From Rotaria sp. Silwood1 (lineage: Eukaryota; Rotifera; Eurotatoria; Philodinida; Philodinidae): a DNA stretch of 64,000 nucleotides. The notes beneath the pieces were generated by a model. That model worked only from the letters and a program-made list of their open reading frames with translations, made no database searches and had not been told where the DNA came from. The stretch covers positions 1 through 64,000 of the forward strand of contig CAJNOP010000364.1 of assembly GCA_905250075.1 (NCBI GenBank), written 5' to 3'. Both the position numbers and the translations under genes were made by a program. Below are positions 54,099 through 64,000 of the stretch, piece by piece (position 1 is the first letter of the stretch; the number at the start of each line of letters is the position of its first letter).

Positions 54099-56840
54099 AA
54101 AGAAACAAAACATTACGAAAAAATAAGAAAAACATTCATTTTTTCATGCATACGAGCAGATAAATGAATAATTCTCGTCGTGTTTCGTTTTTGTTATTCT
54201 TATTTTCTTATTCTTTATTATCGTCAATGTCCTTTGTGATAGCTTGTCTAATGCTTTGCAATATGTTTATGTTTTGATTATTTTTTTGGTTTGGTAGAAC
54301 AGTTCTTTTGTCGGATGTAATCCATTTTTTTTTCTTCCTACCTAAAATTCTCCAAACATCGAAAATCTTTCTTCATCAATATAAGAGTGTGTGTGTGTGT
54401 GTGTGTGTATGCATATCAGTGTTTCTTATTCTCTGTTTTTTTTTCTCATTTCGTGTGATTGATTACGAGTATTAAAGAAAAGAAAAATCAAGCGGATCAA
54501 ACAATCATCTACCATTAATCTTTACCTATCGCTACATCTTCACAAACACATAGCAATGGTGTATGAAATTAAAGTACATTATATCACAAGAAAAAGCATT
54601 TACATTGATCAATCTGATATCAATAATCTATCATACATAATTCCTATTACTTAAAAGATATTTTGATGACATAATGTCTTATGATGCATCACATTTTACG
54701 AATAATAATATGTATTTTCGATACTATTGCTATGGCATTAGAGATTAAATTTTTTAGCACCATGACAAATAATTCTATTCAAAATACAAATCAAACAAGA
54801 AAACATTTGTATCATTTAATCTTCCTGATGATACCTTCACTTTATTATGAAATGTTTTAAAACAATAAAGACACTATATGTATATTATATATTTTTTTTT
54901 AAAGATCAAAGTTCTATATCATTTGTATTGTAGTAAAAAAAAAAAAAAGATGTGTAAGATCGATTTTTATATTAAACTAAATTTACGAATGTTTGATGAT
55001 TATTATTTTTTTTTTTTTATTGAATAATAAATATATGACTAACAACAAACTATGCATATGAGTAATTCAACAGTAGGTAAAATCATCATTATATCAAAAA
55101 CTCAAGATTATTTCTTTGACATATTAAAGAGAAAAACAGATAAATTCATGGATTATAAGGTATCAAATAAACATAATATAATACTTTCAAAAAAAAGAAA
55201 TAAATAATCGACAAATTAATAGCAATCTAAAGAAGAACATCGAGTACATCAAAAAAACTGATCTTTTTGTCATAATAAATTTTTGAATCTAAATAATCAA
55301 CCATTATTTTTACATGGATAATCAAAAGATGATTTAAATAGAATAAAAAAAATAACTCATAAATTATTCTAATAATAGATAATACTTTTCAAAAAAGAAG
55401 ACATCTTATATTTTCTCATATTGATAGACGTTAGATATCTATATCTGGATTTTAATCACTGTCATTTGTTTTTGATTGTACTTAAACAAGTTCGACAATA
55501 AATAAAGAAGATTAGAAACATTGATATTTATAAATTTAAGATCTAATTTGATCAATACTTTTAAGCATATTTACTTTATAGTTTTTTTCTGTCACTAAGA
55601 AATACAACCAGAAAAAAAGATTTTCCAATTTAAAAAAACATAATTTTTCTATTTTGCAATGTTTGTGATAAAAGGCAAAGTATATTGAATAAAGTATTTC
55701 AAAGCAAATGTCATCGATTGATCTAATTTAAATAATCACTTCCAAATATAAAAACATTTCGACATTGGCATAAGATTAATGATTTGAAGCTTATTCAATG
55801 TACTAAATGACAGAAATAAAAATAGCTCTGACCATTTTGCGTACAAATGAATAAAAGAGAAGAACTTGTAAGTTTAGAATTTCACTTGGTGTAGGAAATA
55901 ATAATCTATATAAAATATATGAATAAAAATGTTCTTCATAAATAATATTAGATTCAATCAAGCAGTCATACATCTCTTTATTAATAGAATGTAGCTAATG
56001 AAATTCTTTTGCTCGATGATAAATTATCGACTAATTCTTAAAATAAAAATTTTGTGAAATTCCATTAGTAACTATAACAAGTGTAAAGAAATTCTTTATT
56101 TAATTAGCAGCGATTCAATATCTTTTTGAATAGACGCAATTAACCTGAGTAATCAGTACGTGATGTGTTTCTATTAATGAAAACTGAATGAAACAGTGGT
56201 TCATTTGCAAAATTAAAACGTCTGTTTCTTTCTATGTATATTGCTAGATGCCTTCCGTAAAAGAATTTAACAAAATTAATAATTATTAAGAACAATTTCA
56301 CTGAAAGTGTCTTTTTTCTTTTACATTCATGACAGAAATCGTCTGTTTTTGATTGAGACAATGTTTAATACAAAAATTTCTTTGGTTACTTATACCATAA
56401 GTACAAATGCAATATGATGACACCAACATAAACTATGAGCATCGAATTCAAATTCCGTCAAAACTCATTTTCTCACGATCAAATCGTCATATTACTATAT
56501 GTAAAAAAAAAAGAAAAAGAAAAGAAAAGATCAGAATAACCGTTGATTTTCAATGAATAATAAAGAACGTGTGAAGGTTCTGCTGATAGGTTTTACTGTA
56601 ACATGATTGATACTGTGAAATTGAATGTGTAATGCTTGTCGAAAAGATTGCATGATTATAAATCATACGAGAATAAAAGATTGATATCGTGTAAAAACCT
56701 TGAAAGAAATTATGACAGCTTAAAAAGAATAAAAAGACAAGAAATTTTTATTTATCTTCTGCTTGAATAAGCGAAAGGAAAAAAAAAACAGCTTCTTTGT
56801 TTTTGTTTTTGGTTAATTACATAAAACAAACAAAATATTC
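54099..56840. other. Non-coding region
   Basis: The 3' UTR of the EF-hand gene, then AT-rich intergenic sequence up to the convergent Cys-rich gene. It contains a (GT)n microsatellite at 54386-54408. No other gene is seen; the minus-strand frame at 56140-56361 has no domain. Confidence 0.6.
54386..54408. repeat. (GT)n microsatellite
   Basis: About eleven GT units in the 3' flank of the EF-hand gene. Confidence 0.9.
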
Positions 56841-58033
56841 TTAATAATTAAAGATATCATTACGTAGATCACATTTTCCATGATTAAAAGCTGAATTAAT
56901 TGTATCTAAACGAAAACGTTGTAAAAACGGTAATAATGATTTTTTATCTTTAAAAGCAGTTGCTGTTATAGTAACACTTGCATTTTTTGTTGCTGATTCA
57001 AGTGTTCTTAATGACCAATTAATAAATGTCTTTGCTAAATCTGGTAAAAGTTTATCAGCTAATCGTTTTGCTAAATTTGACATATCTTTTGCAACTAATA
57101 CCCAATCACCTTTAGCAGCATTAGCAAGTATATCAAATGTTGTTAAATCAACTAATGGTATACCAACAAGAACATTTAAAATTGTTACTGATGCACCAAC
57201 TACTGATTGAATCATATTAATAATAGCTTGTTTACAATCTTGTTTTGTTATTGAACAACCAGCTAAACAAGGAACTGGTTGAGTTTTAGGACAATATTGC
57301 CAACAAACAGGACCAACACCATTATATTGTTTTTTACATTTATCATAACATAAACCACCATCTTGTTCATAAGAACTTGAACATATTAGTGGTGTACCAA
57401 CACCTCGACCATAACTATCACGAAAATAAAATTGTCCACATAAACATCCAAGATTTGTATAATTTGTTGGACAAGATGAACATGAACGTGTAAATATACC
57501 ACATTTATCATACCAAGGACATGAACGTAATGAATTACGAATATCCATACAAGCAAAACCAATTGATGTTAAATTATTACATTTCTCCCAACAAACAGGA
57601 CCAACACCATTATAACCATCACGACATGTTGGATAACAAAGAAGACCATCTTGTTCAGGTGCATAATCAGGACAAGTATGCAAAGGACGACCAACACCAC
57701 GACCATATGAATGACGCCAACAATATGGTTCATATGTACGAAATATTTCACGTAAAACACGTTTAACTGGTTGTGATACATCAATATCAGGAATAAAATT
57801 ATCTGTTGTATCATTAGTTAAATTAAAATTAAGAAAAAACGGAGTTGTTAATTCTAAATCTTCTTCTTGTATGAATGATGTTCTAAATATGAATACGAAA
57901 AAATATGACATAATATATTTTCAAAAGAAAAATTAACTTACGTATCAGTCCTATTGAATAATAGTTCTTCATGAATATTTTCGCTATTTACTTGACAAGC
58001 AAGCAATATACACAAAACAAAAAACAACTGCAT
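56841..58033 (-). CDS. Secreted cysteine-rich protein with duplicated YGRGVG / GVGPVCW module
   Basis: Two exons, 58033-57942 and 57882-56841, give 377 aa. Exon 1 encodes a signal peptide (MQLFFVLCILLACQVNS) and the splice is in phase (ac|a gives Thr). After an Asn/Thr-rich linker come two homologous Cys-rich modules. The first has HSYGRGVGRPLHTCP, EQDGLLCYPTC and YNGVGPVCWEKC (about 57575-57720). The second has DSYGRGVGTPLICS, EQDGGLCYDKC and YNGVGPVCWQYC (about 57285-57430). The C-terminal about 130 residues are free of Cys until the last (GKCD) and include a hydrophobic stretch (VVGASVTILNVLVGIPLVDL) and amphipathic helices. This resembles an extracellular, possibly membrane-interacting protein. 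I recognise the module from other secreted eukaryotic proteins but cannot name a family or function. Confidence 0.8.
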
Positions 58034-59329
58034 AACAAGCAAATGAAATGATTTATTATTTTATTTTGCAGCACTATTATAAGAAGAACTAGTGCCGATT
58101 TATTCAATTACCATCGCTCTTCCTTCAATCATAACATCTCTCGTTGGTCGTATTTCATAAAGGTGTTGTATGTCATAAGAGAGAAAGAACAAAAAAAAGA
58201 AAATAGAATATGAAAAGGTCTTTGATTAAGTTTGAAATACAAAACGAAATCGACACACGTGTTAAATCTCTTTGAACATAAAAGAAATGCTTTATATGTT
58301 ATTTGAGGATATTTTACATCAACATAAACTTAAAATTATCGTCTTTAGTTTTACGTCATGGATATGCTTTGTTGTAATAGAAGTAGTTAAATCTAATTGA
58401 TTACGATGAAGTTATAGAATTCTATAGTAGGATATTTTGTTTAAGTATAACAAATATTGAACTAAGAACAAATTCAAATCGTGTAAAAATTATTTTAAGA
58501 CATTTTATAATTATAATTTGAACCATAAAAGTTGTTGTTATTTGTACTTGATGACATGAAAATACTGTTTCCTCAGAGCAATTATTGAGATCAGTTGTAT
58601 CGATTTCAAAGATGTTTCAGATTGTTTCTGATAAACAATATAATTAGCTTTTTTTTTTGTAAAATATTTAAAATGAATTTTACACTTTTTTTTTTAAAAT
58701 CTTTATATATTGATGCAAATAAATCCGCTATTACTAAACGTTACGAATTCATCAAGTGTTTCGAAATATTTTTAAAAGTATGAAGTGGACTTCATAGATT
58801 TATTTTTCATTTAAAATTGAGACGTACCTTGAAAAAAATTCTTTATTTTATTATTGCATACATCGAAATTTTTCAATAAATTCCTTGAAATCAAAACTTA
58901 AATTTCACTGCAATTTCCACTCTTCATGTTTTATCCCACAAATAAGAACTTATTTACTAAAATATGAAATCTATTTATATACAGAAATTTTTCAAAATTG
59001 CTCAAACTATGAAATGATAATGAATAGATTTCTGTTTTTTTTTTCTGTAGCCTATTCGAAACTCTTTGGCAATAAGATTTTTTTTTTTTTTACTTTCTTA
59101 AAAATGAAGAAAAAAAAAAGTTCATCAATAACAATTGATTTCATCCGTCAGATTTCTCCTTGAATTTGACCAAATTTAATGAAGAAATAAATCAATGCGC
59201 CAAAGTCGATAAGGTTTCTTCAATTTTTTACATATAAGAAAAGAAAAAAAAAAAAGAATTGAATTTTACTGTTGATTGAATAATAAAATAACACATATGA
59301 ATTGTTGAAACATTCGAATAACAAAACAA
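58034..59329. other. Non-coding region between divergent genes
   Basis: The divergent upstream region of the Cys-rich (-) and LRR (+) genes. AT-rich; the open frames at 58595-58783 and 58885-59163 are low-complexity and not supported. Confidence 0.55.
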
Positions 59330-62300
59330 ATGGAAACACATACTATGACGATTGTCAATACATTCGAAACTAATAAACAACAAATGAATTCTACTGATCA
59401 TATTCTTCAATTCAATGATTATTTATCTGTTCATCAAAATGATGGTCATGAAATCAAGTTTCTTAATCTTGATCGATGTTTAAGACAACCTTATATTATT
59501 AATGATATTCCTAATAATGAATTAATTGATGGTATTTCACTTACTCATAATTATTTAATACAGATGCCTACATTTGTTTCTAATTATATAAATCTTATTG
59601 AATTAAATGTTAGTCATAATGAATTACATAATACAGATTTTATTTTATATCAACCATTGAATGATAATGAATTAACTGAATCTTATTGGAATGAACAATT
59701 AAAAATCAATTCAAATAATCAATCATTAGACAAGGTCTATAGTTTTATAGAAGACACTTCTCGAAAAAATGAAAAGACAGATAATAATGAACAAACCAAA
59801 GTTTTATCAACTAAAAATACAAACTATGGCAAACATTCGAAAGTAAACACTTTGGCATATTATTATTAAGAACAACTCTGTCTTTCGGTTGCCTAGTAGT
59901 AGATCTAGTAGTTCAGTATCTTTCCTAGAACTATCAATAGCTGTAGCTCTAGACACAAGATCGGTCTGATGCAGAATTCTTGAGTTCTCCCTGCCACATT
60001 GAATAACCAAATACTAGCCATGAGAGCAGGTTTATGTCACAACATAGTCCGCATGCTACAGAGCGGATAACGCGAGATAAACAGCAAGTAGTGAGCTTGT
60101 CCAATATCATTCCATGGCTGGTAGTAGAGAGGCTTAAACACACTACTCATTCAATACGTGTCGAACAACGTGCTCAGTCAATCATGTTAGCTTCATTCAA
60201 TCTGACACGTTTTGCTTCTACACTATTGATCTAAAGGATTATATGTTAGTCTGGGTAATTTTATTAACGTTATAAATCTCAAAACATGATTATCGTAGTA
60301 TTACATTTCTTCCTGTGACAAACATATCAATTCGATTAAAACTGTAAGAAATTGATTATTCTTCTGATGAACTTAAAAACAATTTATAAGCATAATTATC
60401 ACATATGCAAATAGAAATGAGAGAAAAAAATTGCATTGCTATTACCAAAATAAAATAATAGATCATTTTAATTTTTAGTATAATAAAAAAAAAAAACTTT
60501 TTACACTATCTAAAGGATAACTATTTTTCTATGATCTGATAAACTGAACTTTAATACAAATCAAATAATGCTATGAGGAGAGTTTAAACTGGTCCAACGA
60601 TAAAGATTTCTTAGAGACTTAACTCGAACAAGAGAACTTCTTGGAGTGATTAATCACTTATAAGCTCAGATTATCGGCATTCAAAGAGAATCTCTCGATA
60701 AGAGTAACTCCAAAACGATTAAGAGCTATTAGACTTTTGTACAAAAATCATGATAATCTGGCTGTATTTTTACCATAGGAAGGCTATCGGTAGGAAGATT
60801 AAACAAAGAAGTTTTAAACTCTTAATTCTAAAAATATCTTGAAAGCCTTAGTCAACACGAATGCTTCTATCTTAAAATATTTAATATTCAAAGTCATCCA
60901 ATTTTTGAATATTGAATATTTGTAGAACGAAATAATCATATCGACTGACCATTTAATGATAATCTGAGTATCATACTTAGAGATACAATATCAAGTCAAA
61001 ACCATTTTCTTCCTTTTTCTTTCTGACATCACTTCCTATAGTAAAATACAGCAAAATTATCGTAGTGGCATAGAGAAGGCCTATCAATTCTAAATCCTTT
61101 TGCAAATCTTTTAGCAGAAAACTTCCCTCTACATGCCAAAAATAATATCTCATAAGTGATGAATCACTTCGAATAGTCTATAATAATTCGAAGCACAAAA
61201 ATGGTGTTTAGAAAATTTTCTAAGGAGACAAACGTTTTAAAGATAGTTATGATATTCTTTTGATAATTGACTAAGTTGAAAATCTACAAATTATTTCCTT
61301 TTAAGAAGCAGAGCATAAAAATATCATTCTACAATTAATGAAACCTCATTAAGATTCTCATCGGCTGCTAATACAGAATTATAATTTTCTAGGAAAAAAA
61401 AAGTTATTATTGCAATCTCTATGGAATTAAAATGTGACATACGATGTACCTACTCTTGTTAATGACAAGAAGCTTACTTGATTCTATCTATTTTGGGACG
61501 TAATTCCTCATTACAATTTTTAATCCTCCAGACATAGAATAAGAAAGCAGTTCATAAATTAAAACGAGTCGTTATTGATATACGTTCTGTAATCGTACAT
61601 AGACAACGTTTGTCACGGTTTATGTGAACAAAGCACATAAAGTATGCATTTTTCGCATGCCTGACGTACATGTGATTTTCTTGCTGAGTACCAGATACTT
61701 TTGCCCTTAGATTTTCGAAAATATGGTTTTCTTCAAAATTGTTCTATGGGCTGATTTCGAATACACTATTCTTGTCGATTAAGTTTTTTTCCAAAGCTTG
61801 AAAAATCTAGATTTTTTTGGAAACTTATTTTGCGGTCTAGGCATGTTTCCGCTAACATAAATTAGCGATAATAGATGAGAGTAAAATGTGCAAAATAAAC
61901 AATATTTTTTACCATTGTACAGCACCCTGCTGGAAGATTCAGAAAATATACTCTCATTTTGTTTGTTGAACAGTTTCCTTTCGTCAGATATGAATTTTTC
62001 AGACTAAATTTTGGGCAACTAGTTTCTCTAAGGGTCATAATAAAATTATTTACACCATTATGTAGACTATATTTCGAAGTATATTCTCCTATATTTAAAT
62101 CATAAAAGTGCGATTTTTCATCGTTAAACAAATGTTTATGTAGATGCATACTGTACCAGAATGGCTCCGAATTTTCATTCCTATACTTTAAAAACTGCTG
62201 TTAAAAATTGTATTTCACAAAAATATACAAGATTTTCTATGACTCAATAGACTAACAAAAAAGAAGTCTATTTTATTTTAGCCATCAACACCTTTATCAA

Positions 62301-63491
62301 CTAAACAAATATCTCGTCCATTGATTCATCCATTTCTTAAATATATCAATTTATCTTTTAATCATATTAAATATCTTCCAAAAAATATTCATTATCTTCG
62401 TTTTCTACATACACTTAATTTATCACATAATTATCTTACAGAATTACCATATAATATTGGTTATCTTGAACAATTAAATACATTAATACTTGATCATAAT
62501 TATTTAAAATTTTTACCAACAACATTTACTCGTTTAATTCAATTAGAAAAATTAAATTTATCAAATAATTATTTTGAATCAATTGATATAATAAAAAATT
62601 TTTCAAATTTAAAATTATTTTCAATAAATTCAAATCCATTAAAAATATTTCCTATATTATTATATACTTGTTTTAATTTAGAAGATATTTCTTTTTCAAA
62701 TATACAATTAAATCAAATGAATAATATAACATTTGATATATTTAATCAATTTTTAAAATTAAAAAAACTTAATTTATCAAAAAATAATCTTAAAAATGAT
62801 TTTCTTTCATTATCATCAATAAAACAATTTGATTATTTAGAAGAATTAAATTTTCAACATAATGAATTTACAAATATATTTTCTTTATTATCAAATATGA
62901 AATTATTAAATATACTTGATTTAAGTTATAATTCTTTAATTAATATTCCTGAATGTTTAAATTCAAATTTAAAAATTTTATGTCTATCACATAATAATAT
63001 TGAACTTAATTCTAATGATTGTATTTATTTAAAAAATATTATTGAATTAGATTTAGATCATAATCAAATAAAACAAATACCAAATGAATTTATACAATGT
63101 TTACATTTAGAATCATTAAATATATCATTTAATCAATTTATAAAATTTCCTGATATTATTTTAGAATTACGTTCATTAAATAAATTAATAATTAATCATT
63201 CAAAATTTCAATATTTAACAACAAAAAATTTATTTGAAAAATTTTTTTATCGTACATTGAATATTCTTAATTTATCAAATAATAATTTACATACAAATTT
63301 ACATGAATTAACTTGTTTAAAAGCATTAACATATTTAGATTTAAGTTTCAATCATTTATATGAACTTGATCATGATTTTAAATTATTAACATGTTTAAAA
63401 ATATTAAAATTAAATAAAAATAAATTTACCAAATTTCCATCTTGGTTATATGAAATGTCAAATATTAATAATAATAATCAAAAATATATTG
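59330..63491 (+). CDS. Leucine-rich-repeat protein, 3' end unresolved
   Basis: Exon 1 59330-59842 and exon 2 62282-63491 join in phase 0 (SK|PSTP), leaving a frame of at least 574 residues. Exon 1 begins METHTMTIVNTFE, has no signal peptide, and contains the first weak LRRs (LIDGISLTHNYLIQMP, INLIELNVSHNEL). Exon 2 is a continuous array of about 15 units of the LxxLxLSxNxLxxLP type, for example LHTLNLSHNYLTELPYNIGY, LDLSYNSLINIPE and LDLDHNQIKQIPNE. The pattern fits cytosolic SHOC2/LRRC-like or LAP-like proteins; no kinase, TIR or membrane domain is visible. The donor at 63492 (gtaagt) shows it continues, and I cannot choose its next exon. The 2439-bp intron is unusually long for this window. 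Confidence 0.75.
59843..62281 (+). other. 2.4-kb intron of the LRR gene
   Basis: AT-rich. It contains a 59.9-60.2 kb segment of less A/T-rich sequence, part of which resembles 43325-43410. No gene is seen inside; the short frames are unsupported. Confidence 0.6.
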
Positions 63492-64000
63492 GTAAGTATT
63501 TCTCTTTTGATATTCTTCATATTTGCAAATGTTTCATTAATCGAATTTGTTAAATACATGAAATATGAGTTTAATGTTTGAGATCGTCATCATTAATTAG
63601 TTTGAATGCTCAACACGTCAAATACTATAAATTGATCATATGCAGCTTTTATTTCCTGCTTAATTAAATTTAGCATAACTTTATATACACTGTTCAATTT
63701 CATGTTTTTTTTTATATAATGCTCTTTTCAACTGTGCGAAAAATTTTTACTTTAGTAAGCATCAAGTGATGCGAAACTGAAGAACAAGAAATAATTATAT
63801 GTTGTCATAGTTTATATACTATAAGTACTCTAAACTTTGGTCTTTCACTTGTTCATGTGCCCAGCAGCTGCCAGATATTGGTGCTAACCAGATTCGGATC
63901 CATAGAAGTGCGCATCCTCAGTTCCATATCCTCCATTCCAGGATTCTCGATAATCATTAGAAATCGAAAGAGCTAAGAATTTGACCGATATCCGATTTGT
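63492..64000. other. Window end, intron or 3' region of the LRR gene
   Basis: Follows a good donor at 63492. Two possible acceptors (about 63672 and 63755) would each add only a few codons before a stop, and neither is convincing. Sequence from about 63850 onward is less A/T-rich and could be a repeat or a further exon region. Confidence 0.4.

Noticed and set aside
63841..63960. Possible further LRR exon in less A/T-rich sequence at the window end
   Set aside because: No LRR pattern could be read in any frame with a suitable acceptor in phase.

Overview
The window is nuclear DNA of a small-genome animal, most likely a bdelloid rotifer. It is AT-rich by eye, most introns are about 50-150 bp with GT-AG ends, and it carries plainly metazoan genes: a Pax2/5/8 factor, the ciliary genes IQCE and CFAP52, and a TDRD12-like piRNA-pathway gene. 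Sitting among them is an intronless bacterial-type glutathionylspermidine synthetase/amidase, a class of foreign gene I recall being reported from bdelloids. The species assignment is inference. There are two assembly gaps: 100 N at 16008-16107 and 10 N at 48759-48768.

Layout. 1-3.4 kb has no gene and holds one small hAT-type MITE. 3.43-5.40 (+) is Pax2/5/8, convergent with IQCE (5.72-10.11, -, 19 coding exons). IQCE is head-to-head with alanine aminotransferase (10.46-15.51, +), which has two alternative first exons that look mitochondrial and cytosolic. 15.5-22 kb is gene-poor apart from the synthetase/amidase at 18.0-19.9. 22.2-27.8 holds an astacin protease between four more hAT-like elements, two of them nested in each other. 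28.08-31.32 (+) is CFAP52. 31.46-32.56 (-) is a four-helix membrane protein. 33.67-36.26 (-) is PCYT2, head-to-head with a TDRD12-like helicase/Tudor gene (36.40-46.65, +) that has three kilobase-scale introns containing foldback repeats. PSMD6/Rpn7 follows 133 bp downstream on the same strand (46.78-48.20) with a splice acceptor 3 nt before its ATG, which suggests spliced-leader processing. 48.2-53.4 is non-coding and rich in TGACGTCA sites. 53.37-54.10 (+) is an intronless EF-hand protein, 56.84-58.03 (-) a secreted Cys-rich protein with a duplicated module, and 59.33-63.49 (+) a leucine-rich-repeat protein whose 3' end is unresolved.

The gene models were built by hand from splice phase and protein similarity. 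For the Pax, IQCE, ALT, astacin, CFAP52, PCYT2, TDRD12-like, PSMD6 and Cys-rich genes the summed exon lengths are multiples of three and leave no internal stop. The genes do not form one pathway; this is an ordinary animal gene neighbourhood. The accessory features are the acquired thiol-polyamine enzyme, the GC-rich palindromic MITE cluster and several unusual gene structures.
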